DNA of 64,000 nt. Origin: Adiantum capillus-veneris. Lineage: Eukaryota > Streptophyta > Polypodiopsida > Polypodiales > Pteridaceae. The position numbers and the translations under genes were made by a program. How positions within the stretch are numbered: the first letter of the stretch is position 1; each line of letters starts with the position of its first letter. Below the pieces are notes generated by a model. The model was given only the letters and a program-made list of their open reading frames with translations, had not been told where the DNA came from and searched no databases. The stretch is taken from assembly GCA_014529385.2 (NCBI GenBank), contig CM043953.1:95189842-95253841 (forward strand), written 5' to 3'. Below, piece after piece: positions 33,201 through 41,123 of this stretch.

Positions 33201-34370
33201 CCTACATCCCAAGAGATAAAGGATATTTTGTTTAGTTGTCATGAAGGTGTGTGTGGTGGCCACTTTGCACAAGAGATTACTAGCAGAAAGATTTTACAAG
33301 CAGGGTTCACGTGGCCAAGCCTCCATCGAGATGTACAACATTGGTGCCGCACATGTGAGGTTTGCCAAAAAGCTGGACCAAGGCGTCTTACCCATGAAAA
33401 TCAGCATCCAGTCAAAACCTATGGGCCATTTGAAAAATGGGGGATAGATGCAATAGGGCCACTACCTTGCACTCAATCAGGGAAGGAATACATCATTATG
33501 GGGGTGGAGTACATGACCAGATGGGCAGAAGCTTGTCCCACAAAGCGCATCACAGCCAAGGACGTGAGTGATTTCATTTTTGAATGCCTTTGTTGCCGTT
33601 TTGGCACACCTTTGGAGATTCTCTTGGATAGGGGACCGAGATTTCGAGCTGATTTAGTTGGGCAATTGATGAGCAAGTTAAAAATCAAGCGCAGACACTC
33701 TACACCATACTACCCTCAGTGCAATGGTCTTGTGGAAAAGGTAAATGGTCTTATATGTAAAATCATCACTAAGCAAGTGCATTTACATCCTAAGGCATGG
33801 GACAAACACCTAGATGCAGCACTTTGGGCCTACAAAACATCCTTTAAAACATCCTTGGGGTATACACCTTTTCACTTGGTTTACGGGCAAGAGGCACTAT
33901 TGCCTATAGAAGTGGAGCTAGCGAGCCTCCGAGTTCTAAAAGCACATCAAGAGGATAGTCAAGAGAAGAAGGTGGAAGGAAGAATCATCTATTTGGAGAG
34001 GTTAGGGCTAGATCCAGAGTCAGCAGTGAAGTACTATGCAGCCCAGGCAGAGAAGAAACGAAAGAAGTTCAATCGCAACCTTGTCAAGAAAGGTATCAAG
34101 GAAGGTTCTTTAGTGCTCAGATACGACAATCGCTTTGATCGCAGGAAGGATGGTAAGTTCTTGCTTAAGTGGGAAGGCCCTTTTGTAGTGATACAGAGGT
34201 TCTCAAATGGTAGTTACCAACTAGGTGACCTAGATGGTAAGGTACATCAGACCGCGGTAAATGGTTGGCGATTGAAGGCCTATCAATGTCGTCTTTCACA
34301 GCCATATGCTGGTGAAATCAATGCTAAGGATGGTTCAGAGGAGAGCTCATCATATTCGAGCTCCAACTAA
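30210..34370 (+). CDS. pol: gypsy-B pol polyprotein (protease-RT-RNase H-second RNase H-integrase)
   Basis: 1,386 codons from the ATG at 30210. The frame is open further upstream, to at least 30150, and overlaps gag in the -1 register, so Gag-Pol would need a -1 shift or another start. Domains: protease about 120-230 with D136 in VDGGA; RT about 365-560 with RVCVDYKPLN and MPFGLTNAPATF; RNase H 1 about 640-780; second RNase H 800-925 with D804, E845, D869 and D919 all present; integrase zinc finger H1011, H1018, C1049, C1052; integrase core D1080, D1140 and E1176 with 35 residues between the last two. No chromodomain. Two oddities: the RT box reads FISD (Ser512, Asp513) instead of YxDD, and RNase H 1 has YVNPS where TDAS is expected. 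The second RNase H and integrase look intact; the RT probably is not. Confidence 0.93.
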   Translation: MEEAVAMPIKRVRRQRTDEMEASEPDKENEGSSQVIGDKKRKSRSRRHIGVEDFPLGVGSIPYDLVADVSKQGPKISWQQLLHLSPKIRRTWSKMVSTRRAKVKSVGSISARGMKDIVPVIDAEIKSQRVSNVYVDGGAAICVMTEKLMHRLGLEVNEQTSLQAKMANNVRVACVGKVNGVKVSAFGVAISIDAYVIPTKGEGYPLILGRPWLMAIKARQDWETGSLELRPNHKVGGKQQKIVYDMKQGRQQDLEMETSMDEWSTSSCSSSEEDASSLEVMGIILRNPEGEGGQDSLNKEEATGLEEMLAKDLLEEEREPYLQVLKKHAGLFITDYEHIKGVTVTQHHIQLKEGAKPLVQRLRRLGLVQQDALLKEVKRLLKAGFIYPVEDSEWVSPVVVAPKKNGKWRVCVDYKPLNAATKRDHFPLPFQDEILNEVAGHERYTVCDGYSGYFQIRIADEDQRKTTFITPWGCFAYRVMPFGLTNAPATFQRFMNLVFQPYFGKSIRVFISDFCIYSSREVHMSKVDEGFTRLAQLGGKLNKDKCHIGESKVTLLGHVVSQDGIEADPEKVKTLLTLPTPSNVKQLVSFIQKVRYMGRFIHLLSQAIYPLQQLTKHTTLTWSEEGERCFQEVKTILSSLPVVLQPTWGELFYVNPSVGPEALGAILMQKDPKTSLMRPVYFSSRVMTAAEKGFSATEQLVLALKFAVEKFRAYLLPRQFVVITTEEVFPYALQHMELSQRIAKWVVQIQEFDYTLQVEDPTRACLADVLTQRCYEKAKKEAPSKVPPIPEPEVLLGAHSLYFDGAYKRTKDKASAGIVILGPEKENIFAKGFHLKEVHSNNETEYHALVLGLQCCLSQGITKLNVFGDSMLIVKQMVGVWACKNDKLSVKMREAKALLKGFKEVRVHFVPRDQNREADALAGEELQTLIVGAILVKSPLYQGKEELHDLLYFLELCEAPSGMSKSERRWLAKKATSYSLVNEDLYCRGKDAVLRRVPTSQEIKDILFSCHEGVCGGHFAQEITSRKILQAGFTWPSLHRDVQHWCRTCEVCQKAGPRRLTHENQHPVKTYGPFEKWGIDAIGPLPCTQSGKEYIIMGVEYMTRWAEACPTKRITAKDVSDFIFECLCCRFGTPLEILLDRGPRFRADLVGQLMSKLKIKRRHSTPYYPQCNGLVEKVNGLICKIITKQVHLHPKAWDKHLDAALWAYKTSFKTSLGYTPFHLVYGQEALLPIEVELASLRVLKAHQEDSQEKKVEGRIIYLERLGLDPESAVKYYAAQAEKKRKKFNRNLVKKGIKEGSLVLRYDNRFDRRKDGKFLLKWEGPFVVIQRFSNGSYQLGDLDGKVHQTAVNGWRLKAYQCRLSQPYAGEINAKDGSEESSSYSSSN

Positions 34371-34683
34371 GGTAACAATCATGTACATAGTCGTTTCAAA
34401 AAAAAAAAAAAAAAAAGGAAAAAAAGAGAAGAAATAAAGAAGAAAAGAGAATGCTACCAGTGAAAGCGGATATTGACAATGGATGGGGTATGGTTTTCAA
34501 GGGTCTAGGAGACCAGTTGTTAGTCATGGATGGATACAATTATTCATCAGAAAGGACTAAACAGGGTGCATCAGCCAAGAAAGCAGTAACATGGAAAATT
34601 CAATTGGTACCAGGTGGGTAAGTATTCAAGAGAACCCTATTGTAGCACAACCTACAGCTAGAGGCATCAAATACCTCTAGCTT
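34371..34683 (+). other. Spacer between pol and the purine tract
   Basis: Noncoding, with an A-rich run (about 34400-34435). Confidence 0.6.
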
Positions 34684-34697
34684 AAGGGGGAGGGCTA
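34684..34697 (+). other. Polypurine tract of gypsy-B
   Basis: AAGGGGGAGGG lies just before the 3' LTR at 34700. This is the expected plus-strand primer. Confidence 0.85.
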
Positions 34698-34699
34698 TA

Positions 34700-36234
34700 T
34701 GATACATGGTTTTTAGGACCCCTTCTGAAGATGCAATAAAGGCACAGTCAGTTGTTGGGGAGATGAGGATACTCTAGTCCAAGGTATCTCGAAAGAGAAG
34801 AAAAATCTACTTCACAAGCACCAAAGAGTAAAAAGTGTCATGGACAGAAGATACGTGGGAACGAGCTCTTATGCATGCCTACAACCTATATCTTACAGAA
34901 AAGCCCATTCTAGGTGTGAATTTCTAGTTAAGTTTACACGAGGATGTTCGTGTGGACTCACAGCACAGCATACTCCGTTTTCACTTTTTTACCGACAGTA
35001 AATATTTTTTACCACAGTAAATATTTTTTACCTCCAGTAAATATTTTTCACGTACATGGTAAATACAAATCACTTTTTACCTACAGTAAGTTTTTTTACC
35101 CATGGTAAATATTTTTTACTGCACCATAAGTATTTGGTAGGTAACAGTTCACTGTCACTAGAAGCAGTGATTAGGCATCAACAATGCAGTTACAGGAGGA
35201 GAAAAGGAGAAAATCTTATGGTAAAGGTGAGTCAACAGGGATAAAGACTTTTGAGTTGAAAAGAGATATGCTGATTTTTTCAAAGAACACATGTCAAAAG
35301 AAGCCATGGTTGAGGATTTTTTGAGAATTTGATATTCAGGAGGACCCAGCTGCCACCTCCCCCCCGCAGGTCCCCCCCTGACATGTGTAGAACCTCCAGT
35401 TTCAACAGCCACCTTACCTGCTCTTAAATGCTGGTCAAGGCCTTATCCCCATGTGTCACAATCAAAAAAATCAGCATTTACCCTCCCCTCTCACATCACT
35501 CTAGAGAATATCTTGATGGTGACATATCAGGTGACCTCAATCTGTTGACCACCCTAAGAAAAAAGTAACCCCAATCAGCGGATTTAAGCATGTTTATCCC
35601 TAATCCTAAACCCTCTCAAAAACCTATATAAGGAGGCATTCTCTCACTCAAAACCAACACTTTACCCACTTCACCAAGCAACGAAGCTATGACGACATTG
35701 CTCACAACGAGGAGCTATGGATGGAGCTCTACTTTCTCTCCCTCTCTCTCTCTCTCTCCCTCTAGTATGCTACATTACTAGCCCTAAAACCTAAATAAGG
35801 AGTTTTCTCTCATGCTCCATGGACACCATCATCGCTATCATTCTCTAAGGTATTGATGTGTTGCTAGTAGGATCATACCTACTTGTTGGGTTGATTGTTT
35901 TTGACAAGGGATTATGCCATCCTTGGCTTGCTTCTCTATATCCTTGTTATGTATGATCATATGCCGCTGTATTGTTAAGCTGATGTCTTGTGTATATATA
36001 TGCTACATAAGGTCCCTAAGCTTCGTTTCTATGTGTTTTGACATATGTTTTGATGCCATCATAATGCCAGAAGTCTCACTTGCCTATGTGCACTATGTGT
36101 GAGGTCCCTAAACCTCTTAATTTAGGGTGGTGCCCCCTTTGTTTTGTTCTTTGCTTGTTTGCATGAGGCATTGTTTGTGGAGTGTGCACGAGTACATAGG
36201 CCACCCGATTGCACTGCTCTTTTTCCCGCTATCA
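34700..36234 (+). repeat. 3' LTR of gypsy-B
   Basis: 1,535 bp. It differs from the 5' LTR by about 35 substitutions and by indels, including one extra ~25-bp unit of the TTTTTACC-CAGTAAATA cluster near 35025. Confidence 0.94.
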
Positions 36235-36235
36235 G

Positions 36236-36340
36236 AATGCCCTAAGAATGGCTGCCATAAGGGCGCGCATTTTGTCCATCCATCTGCCTTTGGAAGCTCC
36301 AAATGCGCGCCCTTGTGGAAGCCACTTTGGGGGCATTCCA
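36236..36340. repeat. Hairpin core of the interrupted foldback
   Basis: The ends pair imperfectly: GAATGCCC with GGGGGCATTC, GGCTGCC with GGAAGCC, and AAGGGCGCGCATTT with AAATGCGCGCCCTT. gypsy-B inserted at the outer base of this hairpin, duplicating GAATG. Confidence 0.78.
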
Positions 36341-36448
36341 AGCCCTTTCCAAGGCTTTCCATAAACTTTTTCCATGCATTAGTGATGTTTCCCTTTCTTC
36401 AATGCTTCACATAGCATGGATGCATCAGGAAGTGCATGCCCCACTTAG

Positions 36449-36672
36449 CCAAGGTGCTTAATGTAGGCAAGTTTTAACAATAACAAGCTTAAAGCTACAT
36501 ACATACAAAAGAAGGTAGACAAAACATGGACCAGTGCTACATGGCGTGGTACACAATCAAAGCAATACAATTCACAAAGAGTGGGATATACAATCAAAAG
36601 ACGCTTATATTCAAATTCTTCCCAATCTTGGAAGTCCCGTAAATACAAGAAGGTTTGATGACTAATTAGAAG
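36449..36672 (-). other. 3' flank of the histone H3-like gene
   Basis: 224 bp of AT-rich noncoding sequence between the foldback and the stop codon of the H3-like gene; probable 3' untranslated region. No clear poly(A) signal stands out. Confidence 0.45.
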
Positions 36673-37536
36673 CTATTGCTCATGGCGCAAACAATGAGCA
36701 AGCTGCATATCCTTGGACATAATCGTTACACGCTTTGCATGGATGGCACATAGGGTCGCATCCTCAAATATGCTAGTTAGATATTTCTCTGCTGCCTCTT
36801 GGACTGCTTCTATGGCCACGGCGCCCATCCAAAACTGAGTGTTGTACATTTTCAAAACCTCCTTGCAAAGCCTTGCAAAAGGGGCCCTCCGAATCAAGAG
36901 CTCGGTGCTCTTCTGATAGTGGCGAATCTCCGCAAAAGCACGGCTGCGCTTTCGCACCTTCTGAGGTCAACGGGGAGGTGCATTTGTTGCACGAGACGGG
37001 GCAGCTTGCTTCCTCTTCTTGTAGACAATGCTCTTTCTCTTTTTTGGCCGCACAGACACCTCCAACACCTCATAATCTGATTCCACCCACTCTCCATCTG
37101 GTTCGTGCTCTTCACTATTGAGCGGATGTGATGGTGTCGGTCCACTCCCTTTAGGGAGTGTCTTACCCCCAGTAGACATGTGAGAGGCATAAGTTTGTAT
37201 TTTGACGCCAACCCATGGGGGATCGTCATCCATTGGCGTCTCTTTGGAGCCTTCTGATGGCTGCTTTTGGTTGTTTGTTTCTTTGCCTTGATTGCTCTTA
37301 TCTGATGTGTTGCCATCAGAATCGTTGGAGTCCGATGAATAGAGAACAAGGCAATGCTTCCTTCTCTCTTTTTCTATTGTAGAGGATTGACCATGTTGAT
37401 TTGAAGCTCTAGCTTCTTTTGTGTGGACCTCACCTTGATCTCGTGAAGTTCCAGCTTCTGTTGTTGTAGCTTGGACTCGTTGGCCATCCGACCCCTCTGG
37501 ATATGCGATCCTTGCCGTTTGTTTTGTTCTTGCCAT
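36673..37536 (-). pseudogene. Histone H3-like gene with very long N-terminal tail
   Basis: The chosen Met (37534-37536) sits in GCTACCATGG, an ideal start context, and gives 287 codons; a Met 14 codons upstream is in poorer context. Residues 2-9 are ARTKQTAR, identical to the H3 N-terminus, then Ile where H3 has K9. STGGK, the next H3 block, appears only at 121-125. In between and after it the tail is Ser/Asp/Glu- and Lys-rich. Codon 190 is TGA, one C-to-T change from CGA. Residues 200-287 are a full H3 fold: EIRHYQKSTELLIR (K209 equals K56) and FEDATLCAIHAKRVTIM in helix 3 (C263, H266, K268 match C110, H113, K115). K79 is replaced by Asn. Loop 1 has normal H3 length, unlike CENH3. The gene lies 137 bp downstream of the transposase-like gene, inside the TIRs. 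A 66-nt intron (36961-37026) would remove the TGA in phase, but its donor is weak. Family is sure; function and activity are not. Confidence 0.9.
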
Positions 37537-37577
37537 GGTAGCACCTAGTATGGAAAATGACAAAATGAGCGCCTTCA

Positions 37578-37590
37578 ACCTTTAAATGGG
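37578..37590 (-). promoter_or_regulatory. Weak TATA-like site before the H3-like gene
   Basis: The minus strand reads CCCATTTAAAGG about 45 bp upstream of the ATG. It is close for a plant TATA box and may be chance; the gene could instead share the upstream transcript. Confidence 0.25.
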
Positions 37591-38048
37591 TTTTTTGGGA
37601 TTTGGGCCCTTTCACACTATGCGGACAATCAAGTGAAAAACTCAAATAAACCAATTGAATTTAACAAGTAAGATCATGCGGATGGCTGACACGACACCCA
37701 AACGCTGCCTTTTTGATACTTAGTTGCACGCCAAGCCTCATGGCCCAGGGATGCTCGCGAGCGTTTCCACTTCTCGGATGCTGCAGTACGAGAGGCCTTG
37801 CGTAACTGCTTTGCTAACATCGTTTCTCTTGCTTTCTCAATAGTGCGAGTTCTCCCAAAGGTGTGCCTAAAAAACCAGTTAAAAATCTCTTGGAGGTAGT
37901 TGGAGTGTGAACCATCACCACCACGCCGAGTATTCTTGAAGTAGACTCCTTTTGCTCGATAGTGGGACTTATCCATGCCTTGTGTACTCCATATATCAAG
38001 TGAACCATAGCAGTCCATGAAGTATGCACCATGCGCATACAGAATTTG

Positions 38049-38131
38049 CTAAAACAACCAAAAAGGAGATAAGCCAATAGGAAAGTTGCATTTTCAAACA
38101 TTGCATATATATTAAGTTTGTTAAAACAAAC
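38049..38131 (-). other. Intron 3 of the transposase-like gene
   Basis: 83 bp, phase 0. Donor ATG/GTTTGT, acceptor TTGTTTTAG; joins ITHYM to QILYAHGAYFMDC. Confidence 0.65.
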
Positions 38132-39265
38132 CATGTAGTGTGTAATCTTGCTTTCAGACCATCCGTCCTTAGTGGCCTTTGTGAACTCATAAAGCACCTT
38201 CTTGAACTCCTCTCTCTGCTCAACGGTGGTGCTTGAAAGATTCATCAATTGCACAACCTTTTGAAAGGATGACCATACTATCTTGCGTTGGTTAGCAACC
38301 TCCACATTGGGATCTTTGTCGGTCGTGCATGAACAAAAATCTTTCCACAACTCCCACCACTTCTCACTTGCTAGATTGACACTTGCCTTGGGTACTTGCA
38401 TTGGAGACTTGGGCATCTTCTTGAAAAATCAACGTGCCTTGGCTCCATTCATGGAAACCTTCTGTGCCACCTCATATGTCTTCTCCCTACAAGTTTCTGC
38501 TACAATGTTCACCCTTGATCGGTGACATCTAATCTCATTAAGGAGCGTCTCCACCACCTTTCAAGGAGTCTTTTGACCGTTGAAGGGCCTTCATTGTGAA
38601 ATCATAATCAATGTGATGCTTTCGCATTCTATCAAATATTCGCATAAACGCATGCAATGTACAAAAGTGAACATTGTTGAAGGAGAAGGGAATTATGGGC
38701 TCCAACCAGGATCTTTGATATCCCTATTGGGAACCTCTAGCATATCACATGAAAGAACCGAAGTTTTCCACTCCCTATTTATATGATCATCATTATCTTC
38801 GTCCTGGCCTTCCACTTGAGTTGCTCGACTTGTCTTGTGCCCTTTCACACAGAATGGGCAGGGAGGTACAAAATTTGCACCTTGTTTGCATCCAAGCATG
38901 CAATTTATGGTCTTTAGATCACCACCTAAATGCCATTCAACATCAAACTACCCACGCCCTGGAACCATGATCTTCTCTCCGTGTATTTGAGCTTTAATGA
39001 CCTCTGTGACCCATGGGATTCTACTAAAAATCCATGCAAGGACTTCATGTGTCTCTTTCGGAACTTCAATTGCACCAAGACACCATATATCCTTTTCTAG
39101 ATTGCACACTAAAAGAGGGATTCGTCGCTTCACTCGAAGTGCAAGATTGCTTGGCATAAGCTAGGGCTTCATTTATAAGCGTGATTCTCATTCTCTCCAA
39201 CTTTCTCCCTTTTACAATTACACACTCATCCAACTTCAGCACAAACACAAGCTTGCCTTGAAGAA

Positions 39266-39337
39266 CTGCCCACAGTATAAAGCCTCAGAAGGCATGTTAT
39301 GACACATCACAGAGCATGTAGGAAACCCTAAACTAAC
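39266..39337 (-). other. Intron 2 of the transposase-like gene
   Basis: 72 bp. Donor GCAG/GTTAGT, acceptor GTGGGCAG; joins the exon ending NLSDA to VLQGKLVFVLKLDEC in frame. Confidence 0.6.
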
Positions 39338-39900
39338 CTGCATCACTCAAATTGTAGAAAACAACCATGGACTGCTGCAATCGTATCAAGTCCACAAAGA
39401 TATTGTTGAATTTGTCGTAAACAAAGCCTTCGGTCCGCAACACATTGTTAGAAACAACACCTCTTTCCTTCCCGCGGCCCTTCTTTCCTTGCGATTTGCT
39501 ACGGAGTGGCTGAAGAGGCATCGTGTCTTCAATATACAAGTAGTCCCGTAATTGGTGAATAACATCTTCATTTGACACCCTCTTGGAAATCGCCACTCTG
39601 TGAGGAAGTGGGAATAGGTTTTCCGTGACTCCTCGACTTCTTAATGCATCTTTTAACACTTGATGTATTGCTTGATAGCCCTTCGTACTAATCCCAACAG
39701 CATCACAAATATTATGAACATCTAGATCAGTGACAATATTAGAAAAATCACTAAGAACTCTCTTAGTGATTGCGTCTTTCAAGTGTTTTTCCTCTGGAGC
39801 ATCAAGCATCCCAATAAAGTCCTCTTTGTTGAAACAAGAATGAAGTAAACATGCCCGAGCTGACGCATTCTCGCCGCCGCAGGTTTCTTGGACGAAGTTC

Positions 39901-39967
39901 CTACTACCCAAAACAACAATGATGAGTGGTACTAGACTTAAACAACATGAGGGGCAGAACATCTTAC
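39901..39967 (-). other. Intron 1 of the transposase-like gene
   Basis: 67 bp. Donor GAG/GTAAGAT, acceptor GGTAGTAG; the split codon AG/G restores the frame. Confidence 0.65.
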
Positions 39968-40544
39968 CTCATAGCTGTCACCCTTTGTTTTCTTGCCCCA
40001 CCACATGGTGCAAGAGTCTGAACTTTAGACAATTCCCGTTTCCTCACCCTACCTCCCATGGCAGTACTCTTCATGTGTGAAAGAGTATCCTCAAGCTTTT
40101 TAATTTCATTTTCCTTGGTTGCGATGGTGCTCTTTGCCTCCTCGAGCGCACTAGTAGCTGTTTGCATCTAATCTTTAAGATTGTGGGAACTCCCATTCAA
40201 CATCTGCCAATGACGCAAGTAGATCTCGAACTGAGCAATCTCATGTCTGTTGAGTCTCTTGCAGTAGCCCAACAAACCTTGCTCTCCATTTCCAACATAT
40301 TGCAACAATGATGGAATGTTTGTAAAAGGCGGATGGACATTGAGAGAAGGATCCTTTGGCTACAAGCATCCCTCTGTCCAGAGATCTACATTCTTCTCCC
40401 CTTGAGCGCGGCGTTCCTTGGCTGAAGGCCCAAGCATGTCTTCTTTGTCGTAACATACTCTTGAGATAGGCGCAGGAAAAGCCCTGGAGACCTACCAGGT
40501 GAAGAGCTTGCTAGGACATTGGTCATGTCGTGAAGAGGCATTGT

Positions 40545-40632
40545 AGGATGGAGAGATGGATCTTGAAGGATGGAGAGATGGAGCTTGTAGGATGGAGAGA
40601 TGGAGCTTGAAGGATGGATAGATGGGTGTGTA
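40545..40632. repeat. 22-bp minisatellite, four copies
   Basis: AGGATGGAGAGATGGA units start at 40545, 40567, 40589 and 40611. They sit just upstream of the start codon of the transposase-like gene, in its presumed 5' untranslated region or promoter. Confidence 0.9.
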
Positions 40633-41093
40633 GGTGCAAGGGGGATGGGTGTAGGAGAGGAGCTTAGATTAGGAGGGAAGGTGGTCAATTTTGGGGGGGA
40701 TTTCCTAAATGTTTTGGAGGGAGTCAAAAATGCTGAATTATGAGTAATTTAGCTTAAAAATCTTTTTTTTATATGTATATATGTTGGCGCTACTTTTTAG
40801 GGGGAAATAGAGTTTATTTGAAAGTTTTTGAAAAAAGTCACTTTTTTTACCTCTTTGACCCATGGATTTGATTAGGTGGCATGGGAGAGTTAAGAGGCCA
40901 CTTACAAGTTGGCCAAAAAGCTAGAGAGAGAAGACCCCCTACCCCCCTACTTTTCAAATGGTTTACCCCCCCCCCCTCCTTCCCCCTACCTTTTTAGGGG
41001 TCAAAGGTGGAGGAGACCCTACCAAAACAGCCCCATTCAAAGCCTTTGCCCCCCTTAATCTTGGCAGGCTTCCTTGAAATTAGGGATTCTTAC
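40633..41093. other. Right subterminal region of the DNA transposon
   Basis: Noncoding, with G/C-run stretches (C9 at about 40966). Like the left end (23201-23956) it is rich in GGGG/CCCC words. It should hold the promoter of the transposase-like gene. Confidence 0.5.
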
Positions 41094-41121
41094 AAGGTCC
41101 ATGGAGAGTCCATATTCTTCC
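41094..41121 (-). repeat. Right terminal inverted repeat
   Basis: Reverse complement of the left end with about four mismatches in 28 bp, followed by TA and then the resumed gypsy-A frame (AATGCATCACC). Confidence 0.82.
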
Positions 41122-41123
41122 TA

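Larger units (their letters stand above)
26318..36234 (+). mobile_element. Nearly complete Tat-type Ty3/gypsy retrotransposon (gypsy-B)
   Basis: 9,917 bp. LTRs 26318-27828 (1,511 bp) and 34700-36234 (1,535 bp) begin TGAT and end ATCA. GAATG flanks both ends (26313-26317 and 36235-36239). A hand comparison gives about 35 substitutions between the LTRs plus a few indels, so the insertion is fairly young. Inside come primer site, long leader, gag, an uninterrupted 1,386-codon pol and a purine tract. Domain order protease, RT, RNase H, second RNase H, integrase places it in the Tat lineage. One gag frameshift and an altered RT active site argue that this copy is not active. Confidence 0.95.
26205..36448. 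mobile_element. Foldback (MITE-like) element interrupted by gypsy-B
   Basis: The left arm 26205-26317 and the right arm 36334-36448 are inverted copies. From the outside, both read CTAAGTGGGGCATG, then ACTTCCTGATGCATCCATG, then a less conserved middle, then GGAAAGCCTTGGAAAGGGC. Removing the gypsy insertion leaves roughly 320 bp that could fold almost end to end. No coding capacity is seen. I could not define a target duplication. Confidence 0.75.
37674..40541 (-). pseudogene. Multi-exon transposase-like gene
   Basis: Start Met at 40541 (MPLHDMTN). Exon 1 runs to 39968 and ends in a coiled-coil-like segment (about 40165-40080). Introns with GT-AG ends are 39901-39967, 39266-39337 and 38049-38131, each joining frames correctly. 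Exon 3 has KLDECVIVKG and, after it, WHLGGDLKTI and CPFC. Two Asp plus a CxxC in this order fits an RNase H-fold transposase core, but I cannot name the superfamily. The last exon carries MDKSHYRAKG and YFKNTRRGG and ends basic, with its stop at 37674-37676. Breaks include a frameshift near 40440, TAG codons in exon 1 (two) and exon 3 (one), further shifts near 39150, 38700 and 38560, and a TGA before 38416. It probably encoded the enzyme that moved this element; the copy is dead. Confidence 0.65.
23173..41121. mobile_element. TIR DNA transposon carrying transposase-like and histone H3-like genes
   Basis: The ends are inverted repeats. The left starts GGAAACATATGGACTCTCC at 23173; the right, read in reverse from 41121, starts GGAAGAATATGGACTCTCC. 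About 24 of the first 28 bases match. TA lies directly outside both ends (23171-23172 and 41122-41123), as expected of a TA target duplication. The gypsy-A reading frame stops at the left end and resumes at the right end, confirming an insertion. Without the gypsy-B insertion and its 5-bp duplication the element is about 8.0 kb. It contains a plus-strand gene on the left and two minus-strand genes on the right. The superfamily is not assigned. Confidence 0.82.

Noticed and set aside
30210-34370. An endogenous virus with an envelope gene
   Set aside because: No envelope-like frame follows integrase. The domain order is that of a Tat-type retrotransposon.
36673-37536. Assigning the H3-like gene as the centromeric histone CENH3
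   Set aside because: Helix 3 is canonical H3, loop 1 has H3 length rather than the longer CENH3 loop, and ARTKQTAR is exact. Only the IRRAPFARL block hints at CENH3.
36673-37536. Treating the ARTKQTAR match as chance
   Set aside because: The same frame contains a complete histone fold downstream, so the tail match is homologous, not accidental.
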